NCBI RefSeq assembly: GCF_003312915.1
Contig: NZ_CP030261.1
Location: 2,852,001 to 2,916,000, forward strand
DNA length: 64,000 nt
Source of the DNA: Flavobacterium fluviale
GTDB taxonomy: Bacteria; Bacteroidota; Bacteroidia; Flavobacteriales; Flavobacteriaceae
Direction: 5' to 3'
The position numbers were made by a program, and so were the translations under genes. A model generated the notes under the pieces. It was not told the origin of the DNA. It ran no database searches and saw nothing but the letters and a program-made list of their open reading frames with translations. This document shows, piece after piece, positions 9,201-17,711 of the stretch (its first letter is position 1; each line of letters starts with the position of its first letter).

Positions 9201-12200
9201 ATAAAGCTAGTTTTAAAACAAACGCTGTTTTTGATAGAGTAGAAATTCGATTGGCTGGAGGATTACTTACTGCTTTAACTAGTTTAGATATTTACGGAGC
9301 ATCGTATAGATTTCCAGATGCTGTCATAACAGGAAATACTGCACCAATTTGTGCTAATCAAGCTGCTTTATTAACAGCCTCATCTACAGGATCAGAAGTA
9401 TATTCATGGTATAGTACACCAACTGGAGGACTGCCTCTGACAACTACTCTTATTAATGGTGTAGAAACCCTAAATACAGGACCTTTAGCAGCAACAGCTA
9501 CCTATTATTTAGAAGCTGCGCGTGGAGGATGTCTTAATATTGCTCGTCAGCTTGTCACTGTAAACGTAAACCCATATTCAGTTGCGTCTGATATAATTGT
9601 TCCAAGTTCTTTAGAAGCTTCTTGTTCTGGTGAAGAGGTAATAGTACCCACTTCAGCTTTAGTAGGAGCACAATTTAGATACTATACTTCTCAAAATAAA
9701 GATGTTGAAATTGTAGACGGTACTGTTATTGGTTCAGCATCCTTTTCTAAAGATGCGGTAACTGGGGCGCTTACAATAACAAATTTAAATGCGGCTGGAT
9801 CTCCTTACACTTATTTTGTTTCTGTTTCAAGTCCTACAACTTGTGAAAATCAGTTTAATACCTTACAGCCGGTTACAGTAACTTTTCCTTCAACTACGGC
9901 TTTAAATGTAATTGCAACCCCGCTAGAAGGTTGTGGAAGTGCTAGTTTGAGAAATGCTATTACTAACTTTGATTCATCAGGAAATACAACTTATACTTTC
10001 TATGATTCTTCAAATAATGTTATAACTGCTGATGCTGCGGCTAATATCACCGTTAGCGGAAATTACTCAGTTGAAGCTCAGTTGACCACTGACACATGTC
10101 CATCTGCTAGGGCTACTATAGCAGTAGTTATTAGAGCATTACCTAGTTTGGTTGTAACTAATCCGCAAGAATCTGTGAACATTGGTTCAAATGTTACTTT
10201 AACGGCAGTTTCAACTGGAACAATCACTTGGTTTGATCCGCAAGGAAATGCATTAACAGGACCTGCATTTACAACTGGAGTTTTAAATACACCAGGAGTT
10301 TATACGTACACTGCTGTTGCAAGCGATGGTTTTTGTACAGCAACAGCAACAAAAATAATCAACGTTATAGATCTTAGCAGTTGTCAATCATTAGCTGAGA
10401 GAGTATATGCAAATGCTCAGTCAACTGGAAATATACTTACAGGAACAGTTTCTAATCCTGCAAATGCTGTTGATGGAAATCCACAAACATTTTCAACAAT
10501 TACTACTGGATTAGGTCTTTTAGGAATTGGTACAACATGGCAAAATTTAACTTGGCCAAGTGTTGTAACAAAAGGAACACCAGTTACCGTTAAACTCGGA
10601 TCTGAATACAGTTTATTGGCTGTAGGTCAAAATCTATCTGTAGTTGGAACTATTGGAGGAGTTGATATCGGAGCAATGCAGTCGGTATCTGGATCTTTAC
10701 TTAATTTAATTTCAGGAGATAATACGTATGAATTTACTTTTGTACCTTCAGATGTATCAGGTCCACAAGATTATGATGGAATTCGTATCCAATCAGCTTC
10801 ACTTGTAAGTGTTGCCCAAAATACAAAAGTTTTTGATGCGCATTATAATAGACAAGTTTCAACTTTAGCTTGTACACCAGGAGATATTCAAGATATTTTT
10901 TACGGTACAACAGATTTAGGACTTCCTGTGGGAGCTGTAACAGCTGCAGTAGGAGTAAGTGATGCGTGGAATATCGCTGATAATGACATTACAACTTTTG
11001 CAACTATGTACAGCGGGGTTGGCGCTTTGGCAGCGGCTGATTTAACAGTGCAATTTAAAACGCCATCTGTTTTAAGTGACTCTCTAAGAATCGTGGTCTC
11101 TAAACCAGGAGCACTTTTAGATGTTACTTTACTTACTGGATTTACAATTCAGCGTTATTTAGGTAATGTTGCTGTTGGAGCTCCAATTCAGAACACAAGT
11201 AATTTATTAAGTATAAGATTGCTGCCAGGAAATTCTTTAGCAATGGTTCTGGTATCTTCACCAACAGAAATCTACGACCGAGTAAGAATTCGTTTAGGTG
11301 GTGTTGTTGGAGTATTAGATTTCCTAAGAGTTCATACTGTAGAAAGAACAGCAAATACAACAGTTATTGGAGCAGATCCTCAAAATAAAATTACAGTCTG
11401 TCCAGGAGCTGCCATTACACTTCAAATTCCTGAAGAAGCGTGTTCAACTTATATTTGGTACGATGCTGCAACAGGCGGAAATTCAGTTGCAACAGGTCTT
11501 ACCTATACAATACCAGCAAATTTACCAGCAGGAATTTATAAATACTACGTACAGCCAGTACGTTATGGTTGTGAAAGTTTTGCTAGGGGAGAAGTAACAG
11601 TTGAAGTAAAAGCTTCAGCTCCAGTTAATGCTTTAACAGATATCACTTTAAACGGAGGAACTGTAACTTCAGTTTGTTCTGCTTCAGGAACTTTAACTTT
11701 AGCAACTGGCTTAAGCGGAACACCTGTTTTAACAAATCCAGTTTATGCTTGGTACAGTTTTGATGGTACAACAGGCGTCTTAATTCCTGGAGAAACAACA
11801 GCTCAGTTAGTAGTAAACGGATTAGCTCCGGGAACATATACATACTATGTTGGAGTGAGTTCAGATGAATTTTGTGAAACTGCAGCAGTAGATAGAAAAC
11901 AAATTACTTTCACAATTTTACCTCCTTCAATAGTAAATGATATTACAGTAGATGATGTTACGGTTTGCGATGGCTTACCAGCGTTATTGACTCCGACTGC
12001 ACCAGCATTGTCAAGTCCAGTATTTACTTGGTACTTAGATGCTAATAAAACACAGCCAATTATAAACGGAGCTGTAATAGCGGGAGTTACTTATGCAATA
12101 GATTCAGCAGGTGTTTTAACTGCTACGGGTTTAACAAAAGCCGTAAGTCCTATAACGTATTATGTTGCTGTATCCAGCACTAATACTTGCGAAAATTTAG

Positions 12201-15200
12201 CAGGTACATTACAAGATGCAGTAATTATTGTTAGTGATCCAAACACACCAACAACTACAGATACAACTCAAGATTTCTGTTTATCTGCAGCACCAACAGT
12301 TGCTAATATTCAAGTAAATGAAAGTAATGTTGTTTGGTACGATGCAGCTACAGGAGGAAATGTAATTGCCTCAACTACACCATTAGTAAACAGAATTTAC
12401 TATGGATCAGCGACTGATGCAGTTACTAGCTGTGGAAGTTCAGTAAGATTGGAAGTAGCAGTAACAGTAAATGACCCAGCAACACCAACATTAGTAACAG
12501 CGGGAACGCAAAACTTCTGTCAGGTTAATGCACCAACGTTTGCAAGCATTCAGACAAATGAAACAAATATTGTATGGTACACGGCTTCAACAGGCGGAAC
12601 AGTTATTCCATCTACGACAGCTTTAACAACTGGACAGTATTTTGCAGCAATTTCAGATCCAGTTTCTGGCTGTGAAAGCTCTGTAAGATTAACAGTTGAT
12701 GTAATTGTAAGTGATCCAGCGACACCAACATTGGTAACAGCAGGAACGCAAAACTTCTGTCAGGTAAATGCACCGACATTTGCAAGCATTCAAATGAATC
12801 AAGCGAATATTGTGTGGTACACAGCTTTAACAGGAGGAACAGTTATTCCATCTGCGACAGCTTTAACAACAGGACAGTATTTTGCGGCAATTTCAGATCC
12901 AGCTTCTGGATGTGAAAGCTCTGTAAGATTAACAGTTGATGTAATTGTAAGTGATCCAGCTACACCAACATTGGTATCAGCAGGAACACAAAATTTCTGT
13001 CAGGAAGATGCACCAACATTTGCAAGCATTCAGACAAATGAAACAAATATTGTGTGGTATACAGCTTTAACAGGCGGAACAGTTATTCCATCGACAACAG
13101 CTTTAACAACAGGACAATATTTTGCAGCTATTTTAGATGCATCTTCTGGCTGTGAAAGCTCTGTAAGATTAACAGTTGATGTAATTTTAAGTGATCCAGC
13201 GACACCAACATTGGTAACAGCGGGAACGCAAAATTTCTGTCAGGTAAATGCTCCTACTTTTGCAAGCATTCAGACAAATGAAACAAATATTGTATGGTAT
13301 ACAGCTTTAACAGGCGGAACTTTAATTCCATCTACAACAGCTTTAACAACAGGACAGTATTTTGCAGCGATTTCTGATCCAGCTTCTGGCTGTGAAAGCT
13401 CTGTAAGATTAACAGTTGATGTAATTGTAAGTGATCCAGCGACACCAACATTGGTAACAGCAGGAACGCAAAACTTCTGTCAGGTAAATGCACCAACATT
13501 TGCAAGCATTCAGACAAATGAAACAAATATTGTGTGGTATACAGCATTAACAGGCGGAACAGTTATTCCATCAACGACAGCATTAACAACAGGGCAGTAT
13601 TTTGCAGCAATTTCAGATCCAGCTTCTGGATGTGAAAGCTCTGTAAGATTAACAGTTGATATAATCGTAAATGATCCGGGAACACCGACATTGGTAACAG
13701 CAGGAACACAAAACTTCTGTCAGGTAAATGCACCGACATTTGCAAGTATTCAGACAAATGAAACAAATATTGTGTGGTATACAGCTTTAACAGGCGGAAC
13801 TTTAATTCCATCTATAACAGCTTTGACAACAGGACAATATTTTGCAGCAATTTCTGATCCAATTACTGGCTGTGAAAGTGCTTCTAGATTAACAGTTGAT
13901 GTAATTGTAAGTGATCCAGCGACACCAACATTGGTAACAGCAGGAACGCAAAACTTCTGTCAGGAAAATGCACCAACATTTGCAAGTATTCAGACTAATG
14001 AAACAAATATTGTGTGGTATACAGCATTAACAGGCGGAACAGTTATTCCATCGACAACAGCTTTAACAACAGGACAATATTTTGCAGCGATTTCTGATCC
14101 AGCTTCTGGCTGTGAAAGCTCTGTAAGATTAACAGTTGATGTAATTGTAAGTGATCCAGCGACACCAACATTGGTAACAGCAGGAACGCAAAACTTCTGT
14201 CAGGTAAATGCACCAACATTTGCAAGCATTCAGACAAATGAAACAAATATTGTGTGGTATACAGCATTAACAGGCGGAACAGTTATTCCATCAACGACAG
14301 CATTAACAACAGGGCAGTATTTTGCAGCAATTTCAGATCCAGTTTCTGGATGTGAAAGCTCTGTAAGATTAACAGTTGATATAATCGTAAATGATCCGGG
14401 AACACCGACATTGGTAACAGCAGGAACGCAAAACTTCTGTCAGGTAAATGCACCGACATTTGCAAGCATTCAAACGAATCAAGCGAATATTGTGTGGTAT
14501 ACAGCTTTAACAGGAGGAACAGTTATTCCATCTGCGACAGCTTTAACAACAGGGCAGTATTTTGCAGCAATTTCAGATCCAGTTTCTGGCTGTGAAAGCT
14601 CTGTAAGATTAACAGTTGATGTAATTGTAAGTGATCCAGCTACACCAACATTGGTAACAGCAGGAACACAAAACTTCTGTCAGGTAAATGCTCCGACTTT
14701 TGCAAGTATTCAGACAAATGAAACAAATATTGTGTGGTACACAGCTTTAACAGGCGGAACAGTTATTCCATCAACAACAGCTTTAACAACAGGGCAGTAT
14801 TTTGCAGCAATTTTAGATCCAGCTTCTGGATGTGAAAGCTCTGTAAGATTAACAGTTGATGTAATTGTGAATGATCCAGCAACACCAACAACAACTGCTG
14901 CAACACAAGCTTTCTGTTCAGGAACAAATCCAACAGTGGCTAACATTCAAGTGAATGAAAGTAATGTAGTTTGGTATACAACCCAAACAGGAGGAACTGC
15001 ATTAGCTTCAACAACTGCTTTAACAACTGCAGCTTACTTTGGAGCTATACAAGATCTAGCAACAGGATGCGAAAGCAGTGTGAGATTACAAGTAGCAGTT
15101 ACAGTTGGAAACACACTAAATCCAACAACTAACAACGCAGCTCAAAATTTCTGCTCTGCAAATGCACCAACAGTTGCCAGCATTCAAGTAAATGAAAGCA

Positions 15201-16720
15201 ATGTAACTTGGTTCTCATCTGCTACAGGCGGAACTGCAATACCAGCTGGTACAGCTCTCACATCTGGAATTTATTTCGGAAACATTGTAGATGCTGTAAC
15301 AGGATGCGAAAGTACAACACGTTTACAAGTAACAGTTACAGTTGTAGATCCAAGTGCGACACCTACAACAACTAGTACAACGCAAAATTTCTGTACTCTG
15401 AATTCACCAACAGTTGCCAGCATTCAAGTAAATGAAGCAAATGTAGTGTGGTATACTACTGCAACAGGCGGAACAGCACTTCCACCTGCGACAGCCTTGA
15501 CAACTGGTACTTATTATGGGGCAGTTGCTAGCGCTATTGGTTGCGAAAACCCTGCTAGATTGGCTGTAACGGTAAATGTAAATACACCAAGTGTAGTTAC
15601 AACGCCAAGAACAACCCAAACATTCTGTTTGAGTGCCGCTCCAACGTTAGCCAATATTTTAGTAAACGAAGCAAATGTAGCTTTCTACACTAGTGCAACA
15701 GGAGGAACGCCATTAGCAGCAAATACACCGCTTACAGCGACAACGTATTACGCAAGTTCATTGACAAATACATTTAATGGATGTGATAACGGACCAAGAT
15801 TAGGAATTACCATTGCATTCGAAAATGACGCTGCTGTTCAAATAGCGACTACAGATGATACTCCATGTGTATTCAAAGGAGTAACCTATTCAATTGCAAA
15901 TGGAAAATCTAATTATGTTTGGACAGTTAATGGAGGAACAATAGTTACTGGTGGAGGTACATCTGACGGATCTGTTACAGTTTCTTGGTCTGATGTTGGA
16001 CCTGGAACAATTACAGTTGCTTATGTCAACAATTGTGATGAAAGAACTGTTAAAACATTAAATGTAAATGTTACAAGCTGTTCAGATTTAACAATTACGC
16101 ATACCGTAGATAACCCAACTCCAAATTTTGGCGATCAAGTAACCTTTACTATAACGGTTAACAATGTTGGAGAAGGTGATTTCATAAATACTATTGTGAG
16201 TAATTTACTTCCAAGCGGTTTAGAATTAGTAAGTTCAACTGCAACTTCAGGAATCTACGATCCGAATACACAACTTTGGACAATACCAAGCTTAAATGCT
16301 GGTCAAAGCGTTGTATTGACAATTGTTGCAGAAGTACTGCCTAACGGAAATTACACAAGCGTTGCAGCTGTAGAAATTTCAACTCCTTTAGATGTTGACG
16401 CATCAAACAACTCGGCTTCGGTTACATTAGTACCAATTTGTTTAACAGTTTACAATGAGTTTACTCCAAACAATGACGGGAAAAATGATCTATTCAGAAT
16501 TGATTGTATCGAATCTTATCCAAATAATGAGTTGAAAGTATTCAACAGATGGGGAGCATTAGTGTACAGCAAAGTACATTATGAAAATGATTGGAACGGA
16601 ACTGCAAATGTATCCGGAGTTGTTAATAGAGGAGATATGCTGCCAACAGGTACTTATTTTTATGTGATAACCATTGGAGATGGAACGGTTAAAAAAGGCT
16701 GGTTGTCTATTATGAGATAA
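6275..16720 (+). CDS. Giant T9SS-exported adhesin with CHU_C (type B) sorting domain
   Basis: A 3481-residue surface protein. The start is taken at ATG 6275, which gives a clear signal peptide (MKKNFTFC..., hydrophobic core, cut near ANAFSQ at residue 32); the in-frame TTG at 6203 would bury it. Order: about five related modules of roughly 150 residues (near 45-190, 454-604, 860-1014, 1370-1528, 1533-1692) mixed with Ig-like units bearing a WYxxxxGG core; ten near-identical 80-residue Ig-like units (2067-2866); four diverged units (2867-3186); a DUF11-like domain (about 3270-3383); and a C-terminal gliding-motility CHU_C domain (about 3387-3481) with EFTPNNDGKNDLF, FNRWG and GTYFYVI. Type B C-terminal domains direct export by the type IX system and need a PorP/SprF protein, which is the next gene. 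Role in adhesion or gliding is inferred; the substrate is unknown. Confidence 0.9.
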   Translation: MKKNFTFCNLKLQKRLLGLLTLFFICANAFSQTICRPVSHTNSTGGGLICIGVGVNSPANAYDSAGLSTYATLTNGVAIGDCFAEETITLNQTARAGDQVAIYFGTGNGLLDLSLLSNATVQAKNSGTNVGSRMDLNNPLLNLNLLNGNTIAVAKVPITGDTNQIQVQVGGGLVALLVSLRVYDVRLEFAQPTVSGGLTQSICAGIPTTLTATPAAGTTLAWYGSEFSTTALAVGNTYTTPALTANTTYYIAIARAGGCEGNVRVPVVLNVSNPIAPAYSNVGTTVCSTGAAQQTTLSLVNPVPGTTYNWYSSQTGGVSLASGTTYSPTVPLGTTSFFVEASIGGCVSPTRTRIDVVSTAVPATPTVLTQSVTIQSGQNATLSAATTDVGAQLNWYEAASGGTAVATNTAAFTTPILTATKTYYVEAQSPNGNCVSAARVPVTVTVQPAALGGCLEASSQVTTQVGICLLCNATNPNFSVDGNPATAARLTIPANVLGSMQQTLQFTNPGKAGDIVDVDLELPGGLADLQLLSVISLATYNGATYNNDRVTINNSLITLQLLSGTRYRASVTAGANFDRVEVRLGGVLGLITNLDIYQAAYRYKAPVITGDTNICSGQTATLTASLAVGETINWYSAASGGASLASTATFTTPALTADTTYYVEITRNGCVNGERNPVQVLITSPVEPVVVATPLNLCAGRTSTITVQSPVTGTTYNWYDANSGGNLLFTGTSFSTPALSTTTTYYVEAAIGSCVSARTPILLNVTPVPDAPTALSSTVIIQSGQNVTLQVSPVSGVDNDWYDAPIGGNLVAVDTDNFTPPTPLTSNTTYYVQARNIAGDCLSSTRTAINVVVINAVSSCLQPNGQSVNIGSGVACVFCSSSNEGAATDLDINTASRLTLGVSLIGSYIEQILTFGTPGEAGDIIDVELNLPGGLADVNLLASVSLATFNNTVYNNDRTPISSSLLNLQLLSGTRYKASFKTNAVFDRVEIRLAGGLLTALTSLDIYGASYRFPDAVITGNTAPICANQAALLTASSTGSEVYSWYSTPTGGLPLTTTLINGVETLNTGPLAATATYYLEAARGGCLNIARQLVTVNVNPYSVASDIIVPSSLEASCSGEEVIVPTSALVGAQFRYYTSQNKDVEIVDGTVIGSASFSKDAVTGALTITNLNAAGSPYTYFVSVSSPTTCENQFNTLQPVTVTFPSTTALNVIATPLEGCGSASLRNAITNFDSSGNTTYTFYDSSNNVITADAAANITVSGNYSVEAQLTTDTCPSARATIAVVIRALPSLVVTNPQESVNIGSNVTLTAVSTGTITWFDPQGNALTGPAFTTGVLNTPGVYTYTAVASDGFCTATATKIINVIDLSSCQSLAERVYANAQSTGNILTGTVSNPANAVDGNPQTFSTITTGLGLLGIGTTWQNLTWPSVVTKGTPVTVKLGSEYSLLAVGQNLSVVGTIGGVDIGAMQSVSGSLLNLISGDNTYEFTFVPSDVSGPQDYDGIRIQSASLVSVAQNTKVFDAHYNRQVSTLACTPGDIQDIFYGTTDLGLPVGAVTAAVGVSDAWNIADNDITTFATMYSGVGALAAADLTVQFKTPSVLSDSLRIVVSKPGALLDVTLLTGFTIQRYLGNVAVGAPIQNTSNLLSIRLLPGNSLAMVLVSSPTEIYDRVRIRLGGVVGVLDFLRVHTVERTANTTVIGADPQNKITVCPGAAITLQIPEEACSTYIWYDAATGGNSVATGLTYTIPANLPAGIYKYYVQPVRYGCESFARGEVTVEVKASAPVNALTDITLNGGTVTSVCSASGTLTLATGLSGTPVLTNPVYAWYSFDGTTGVLIPGETTAQLVVNGLAPGTYTYYVGVSSDEFCETAAVDRKQITFTILPPSIVNDITVDDVTVCDGLPALLTPTAPALSSPVFTWYLDANKTQPIINGAVIAGVTYAIDSAGVLTATGLTKAVSPITYYVAVSSTNTCENLAGTLQDAVIIVSDPNTPTTTDTTQDFCLSAAPTVANIQVNESNVVWYDAATGGNVIASTTPLVNRIYYGSATDAVTSCGSSVRLEVAVTVNDPATPTLVTAGTQNFCQVNAPTFASIQTNETNIVWYTASTGGTVIPSTTALTTGQYFAAISDPVSGCESSVRLTVDVIVSDPATPTLVTAGTQNFCQVNAPTFASIQMNQANIVWYTALTGGTVIPSATALTTGQYFAAISDPASGCESSVRLTVDVIVSDPATPTLVSAGTQNFCQEDAPTFASIQTNETNIVWYTALTGGTVIPSTTALTTGQYFAAILDASSGCESSVRLTVDVILSDPATPTLVTAGTQNFCQVNAPTFASIQTNETNIVWYTALTGGTLIPSTTALTTGQYFAAISDPASGCESSVRLTVDVIVSDPATPTLVTAGTQNFCQVNAPTFASIQTNETNIVWYTALTGGTVIPSTTALTTGQYFAAISDPASGCESSVRLTVDIIVNDPGTPTLVTAGTQNFCQVNAPTFASIQTNETNIVWYTALTGGTLIPSITALTTGQYFAAISDPITGCESASRLTVDVIVSDPATPTLVTAGTQNFCQENAPTFASIQTNETNIVWYTALTGGTVIPSTTALTTGQYFAAISDPASGCESSVRLTVDVIVSDPATPTLVTAGTQNFCQVNAPTFASIQTNETNIVWYTALTGGTVIPSTTALTTGQYFAAISDPVSGCESSVRLTVDIIVNDPGTPTLVTAGTQNFCQVNAPTFASIQTNQANIVWYTALTGGTVIPSATALTTGQYFAAISDPVSGCESSVRLTVDVIVSDPATPTLVTAGTQNFCQVNAPTFASIQTNETNIVWYTALTGGTVIPSTTALTTGQYFAAILDPASGCESSVRLTVDVIVNDPATPTTTAATQAFCSGTNPTVANIQVNESNVVWYTTQTGGTALASTTALTTAAYFGAIQDLATGCESSVRLQVAVTVGNTLNPTTNNAAQNFCSANAPTVASIQVNESNVTWFSSATGGTAIPAGTALTSGIYFGNIVDAVTGCESTTRLQVTVTVVDPSATPTTTSTTQNFCTLNSPTVASIQVNEANVVWYTTATGGTALPPATALTTGTYYGAVASAIGCENPARLAVTVNVNTPSVVTTPRTTQTFCLSAAPTLANILVNEANVAFYTSATGGTPLAANTPLTATTYYASSLTNTFNGCDNGPRLGITIAFENDAAVQIATTDDTPCVFKGVTYSIANGKSNYVWTVNGGTIVTGGGTSDGSVTVSWSDVGPGTITVAYVNNCDERTVKTLNVNVTSCSDLTITHTVDNPTPNFGDQVTFTITVNNVGEGDFINTIVSNLLPSGLELVSSTATSGIYDPNTQLWTIPSLNAGQSVVLTIVAEVLPNGNYTSVAAVEISTPLDVDASNNSASVTLVPICLTVYNEFTPNNDGKNDLFRIDCIESYPNNELKVFNRWGALVYSKVHYENDWNGTANVSGVVNRGDMLPTGTYFYVITIGDGTVKKGWLSIMR
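12473..14872 (+). repeat. Ten tandem 240-bp repeats inside the adhesin gene
   Basis: Ten in-frame units of exactly 240 bases start at 12473, 12713, 12953, 13193, 13433, 13673, 13913, 14153, 14393 and 14633. Each encodes 80 residues beginning DP(A/G)TPTLVTAGTQNFCQ and containing NIVWYTALTGGT and GCESSVRLTVD. Two cysteines per unit (NFCQ and GCES) are invariant and could form one disulfide. Units 5 and 8 are almost identical at base level with a 720-base offset. One older unit precedes (12236-12472) and four diverged units follow in the same 240-base register up to about 15832. Confidence 0.95.
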
Positions 16721-16767
16721 TCCACTTCTATTAATCATCTAATTAATTAAACTAAATAAGTATCGTT

Positions 16768-17700
16768 ATGAAACTATATATAAAACCACTAGAAACGTAT
16801 TTCATTTTAATATGTTCTTTTATTACGTTTTGTGCCACAGCGCAACAAGATCCTCAGTATACACAGTATATGTATAATACTATGGCGGTAAATCCAGCAT
16901 ATGCTGGGTCTACCGGAACCATAGAAGCAGCACTTTTATATCGTTCACAATGGATTGGAATTGATGGAGCTCCAGAAACACAATCTTTCTCCATTCATTC
17001 TCCTCTTCGAAATGAAAAGATAGGTTTAGGTCTGAGTGTTGTAAATGATAAAATTGGTCCTTCTGATGAACTATATATGGATGGAAATTTCTCTTATTCA
17101 ATACCACTAGGTTATGAAAAAAGACTTGCTTTTGGATTAAAAGCAGGTGTGAGAATGTTAAACATTGATTGGTCTAAAGGAAGGTACTACGATAATGATG
17201 ATGTTTTGTTAAATCAGAACATCAATAACCAAATGAAGTTAGCAGTCGGAGCTGGAATTTATTATTATACTGATAAATGGTATGTAGGGCTTTCTGTTCC
17301 AAGTTTTATTAGAAGTGATTACTATGATGATGTTCAAGAATCTATTGATTATGATCGTCTGCATTACTTTTTAATGGGAGGTTATGTTTTTGATTTGAAT
17401 CCAAATTTGAAATTTAAACCAGCATTTTTAGTAAAAGCAGTAAGCGGAGCACCACTTACGGCAGATGTATCAGCAAATTTTATGATTCAGGAAAAGTTTG
17501 TTATAGGAGGAGCGTATCGAACAGATGATTCTGTGAGTATACTGGCAGGTTTTCAGATTTCACCAAGTTTTTATCTCGGATATGCTTTTGATTACACTGT
17601 AAGCCAATTGAATAAATACAATGATGGTTCGCATGAAATCATCCTGCGTTATCAATTTGTCAAAAATCAAAGCAAAATTAAATCTCCTCGATTCTTCTAA
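16768..17700 (+). CDS. PorP/SprF family type IX secretion outer-membrane protein
   Basis: A 310-residue outer-membrane beta-barrel of the PorP/SprF family. The N-terminal signal peptide ends near ATAQ, followed by the family signature QDPQYTQYMYNTMAVNPAYAG and YRSQWIGIDGAPETQSFS. Family members help export or anchor surface proteins bearing type B C-terminal domains, as SprF does for SprB in Flavobacterium johnsoniae. It lies 47 bases after the giant adhesin and 11 bases before an OmpA-family gene, so it is most likely the dedicated partner of that adhesin. No gene name is given because the genome probably holds several paralogues. Confidence 0.92.
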   Translation: MKLYIKPLETYFILICSFITFCATAQQDPQYTQYMYNTMAVNPAYAGSTGTIEAALLYRSQWIGIDGAPETQSFSIHSPLRNEKIGLGLSVVNDKIGPSDELYMDGNFSYSIPLGYEKRLAFGLKAGVRMLNIDWSKGRYYDNDDVLLNQNINNQMKLAVGAGIYYYTDKWYVGLSVPSFIRSDYYDDVQESIDYDRLHYFLMGGYVFDLNPNLKFKPAFLVKAVSGAPLTADVSANFMIQEKFVIGGAYRTDDSVSILAGFQISPSFYLGYAFDYTVSQLNKYNDGSHEIILRYQFVKNQSKIKSPRFF

Positions 17701-17711
17701 AAATAAAACCT

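Noticed and set aside
13332..14465. Several minus-strand ORFs of 60-82 codons inside the adhesin repeats
   Set aside because: They arise again in each 240-base unit as shadows of the repeated coding frame; leucine-rich nonsense composition, no start signals.
12473..14872. CRISPR-like regular repeats
   Set aside because: The units are 240 bases, coding, contiguous and without unique spacers.
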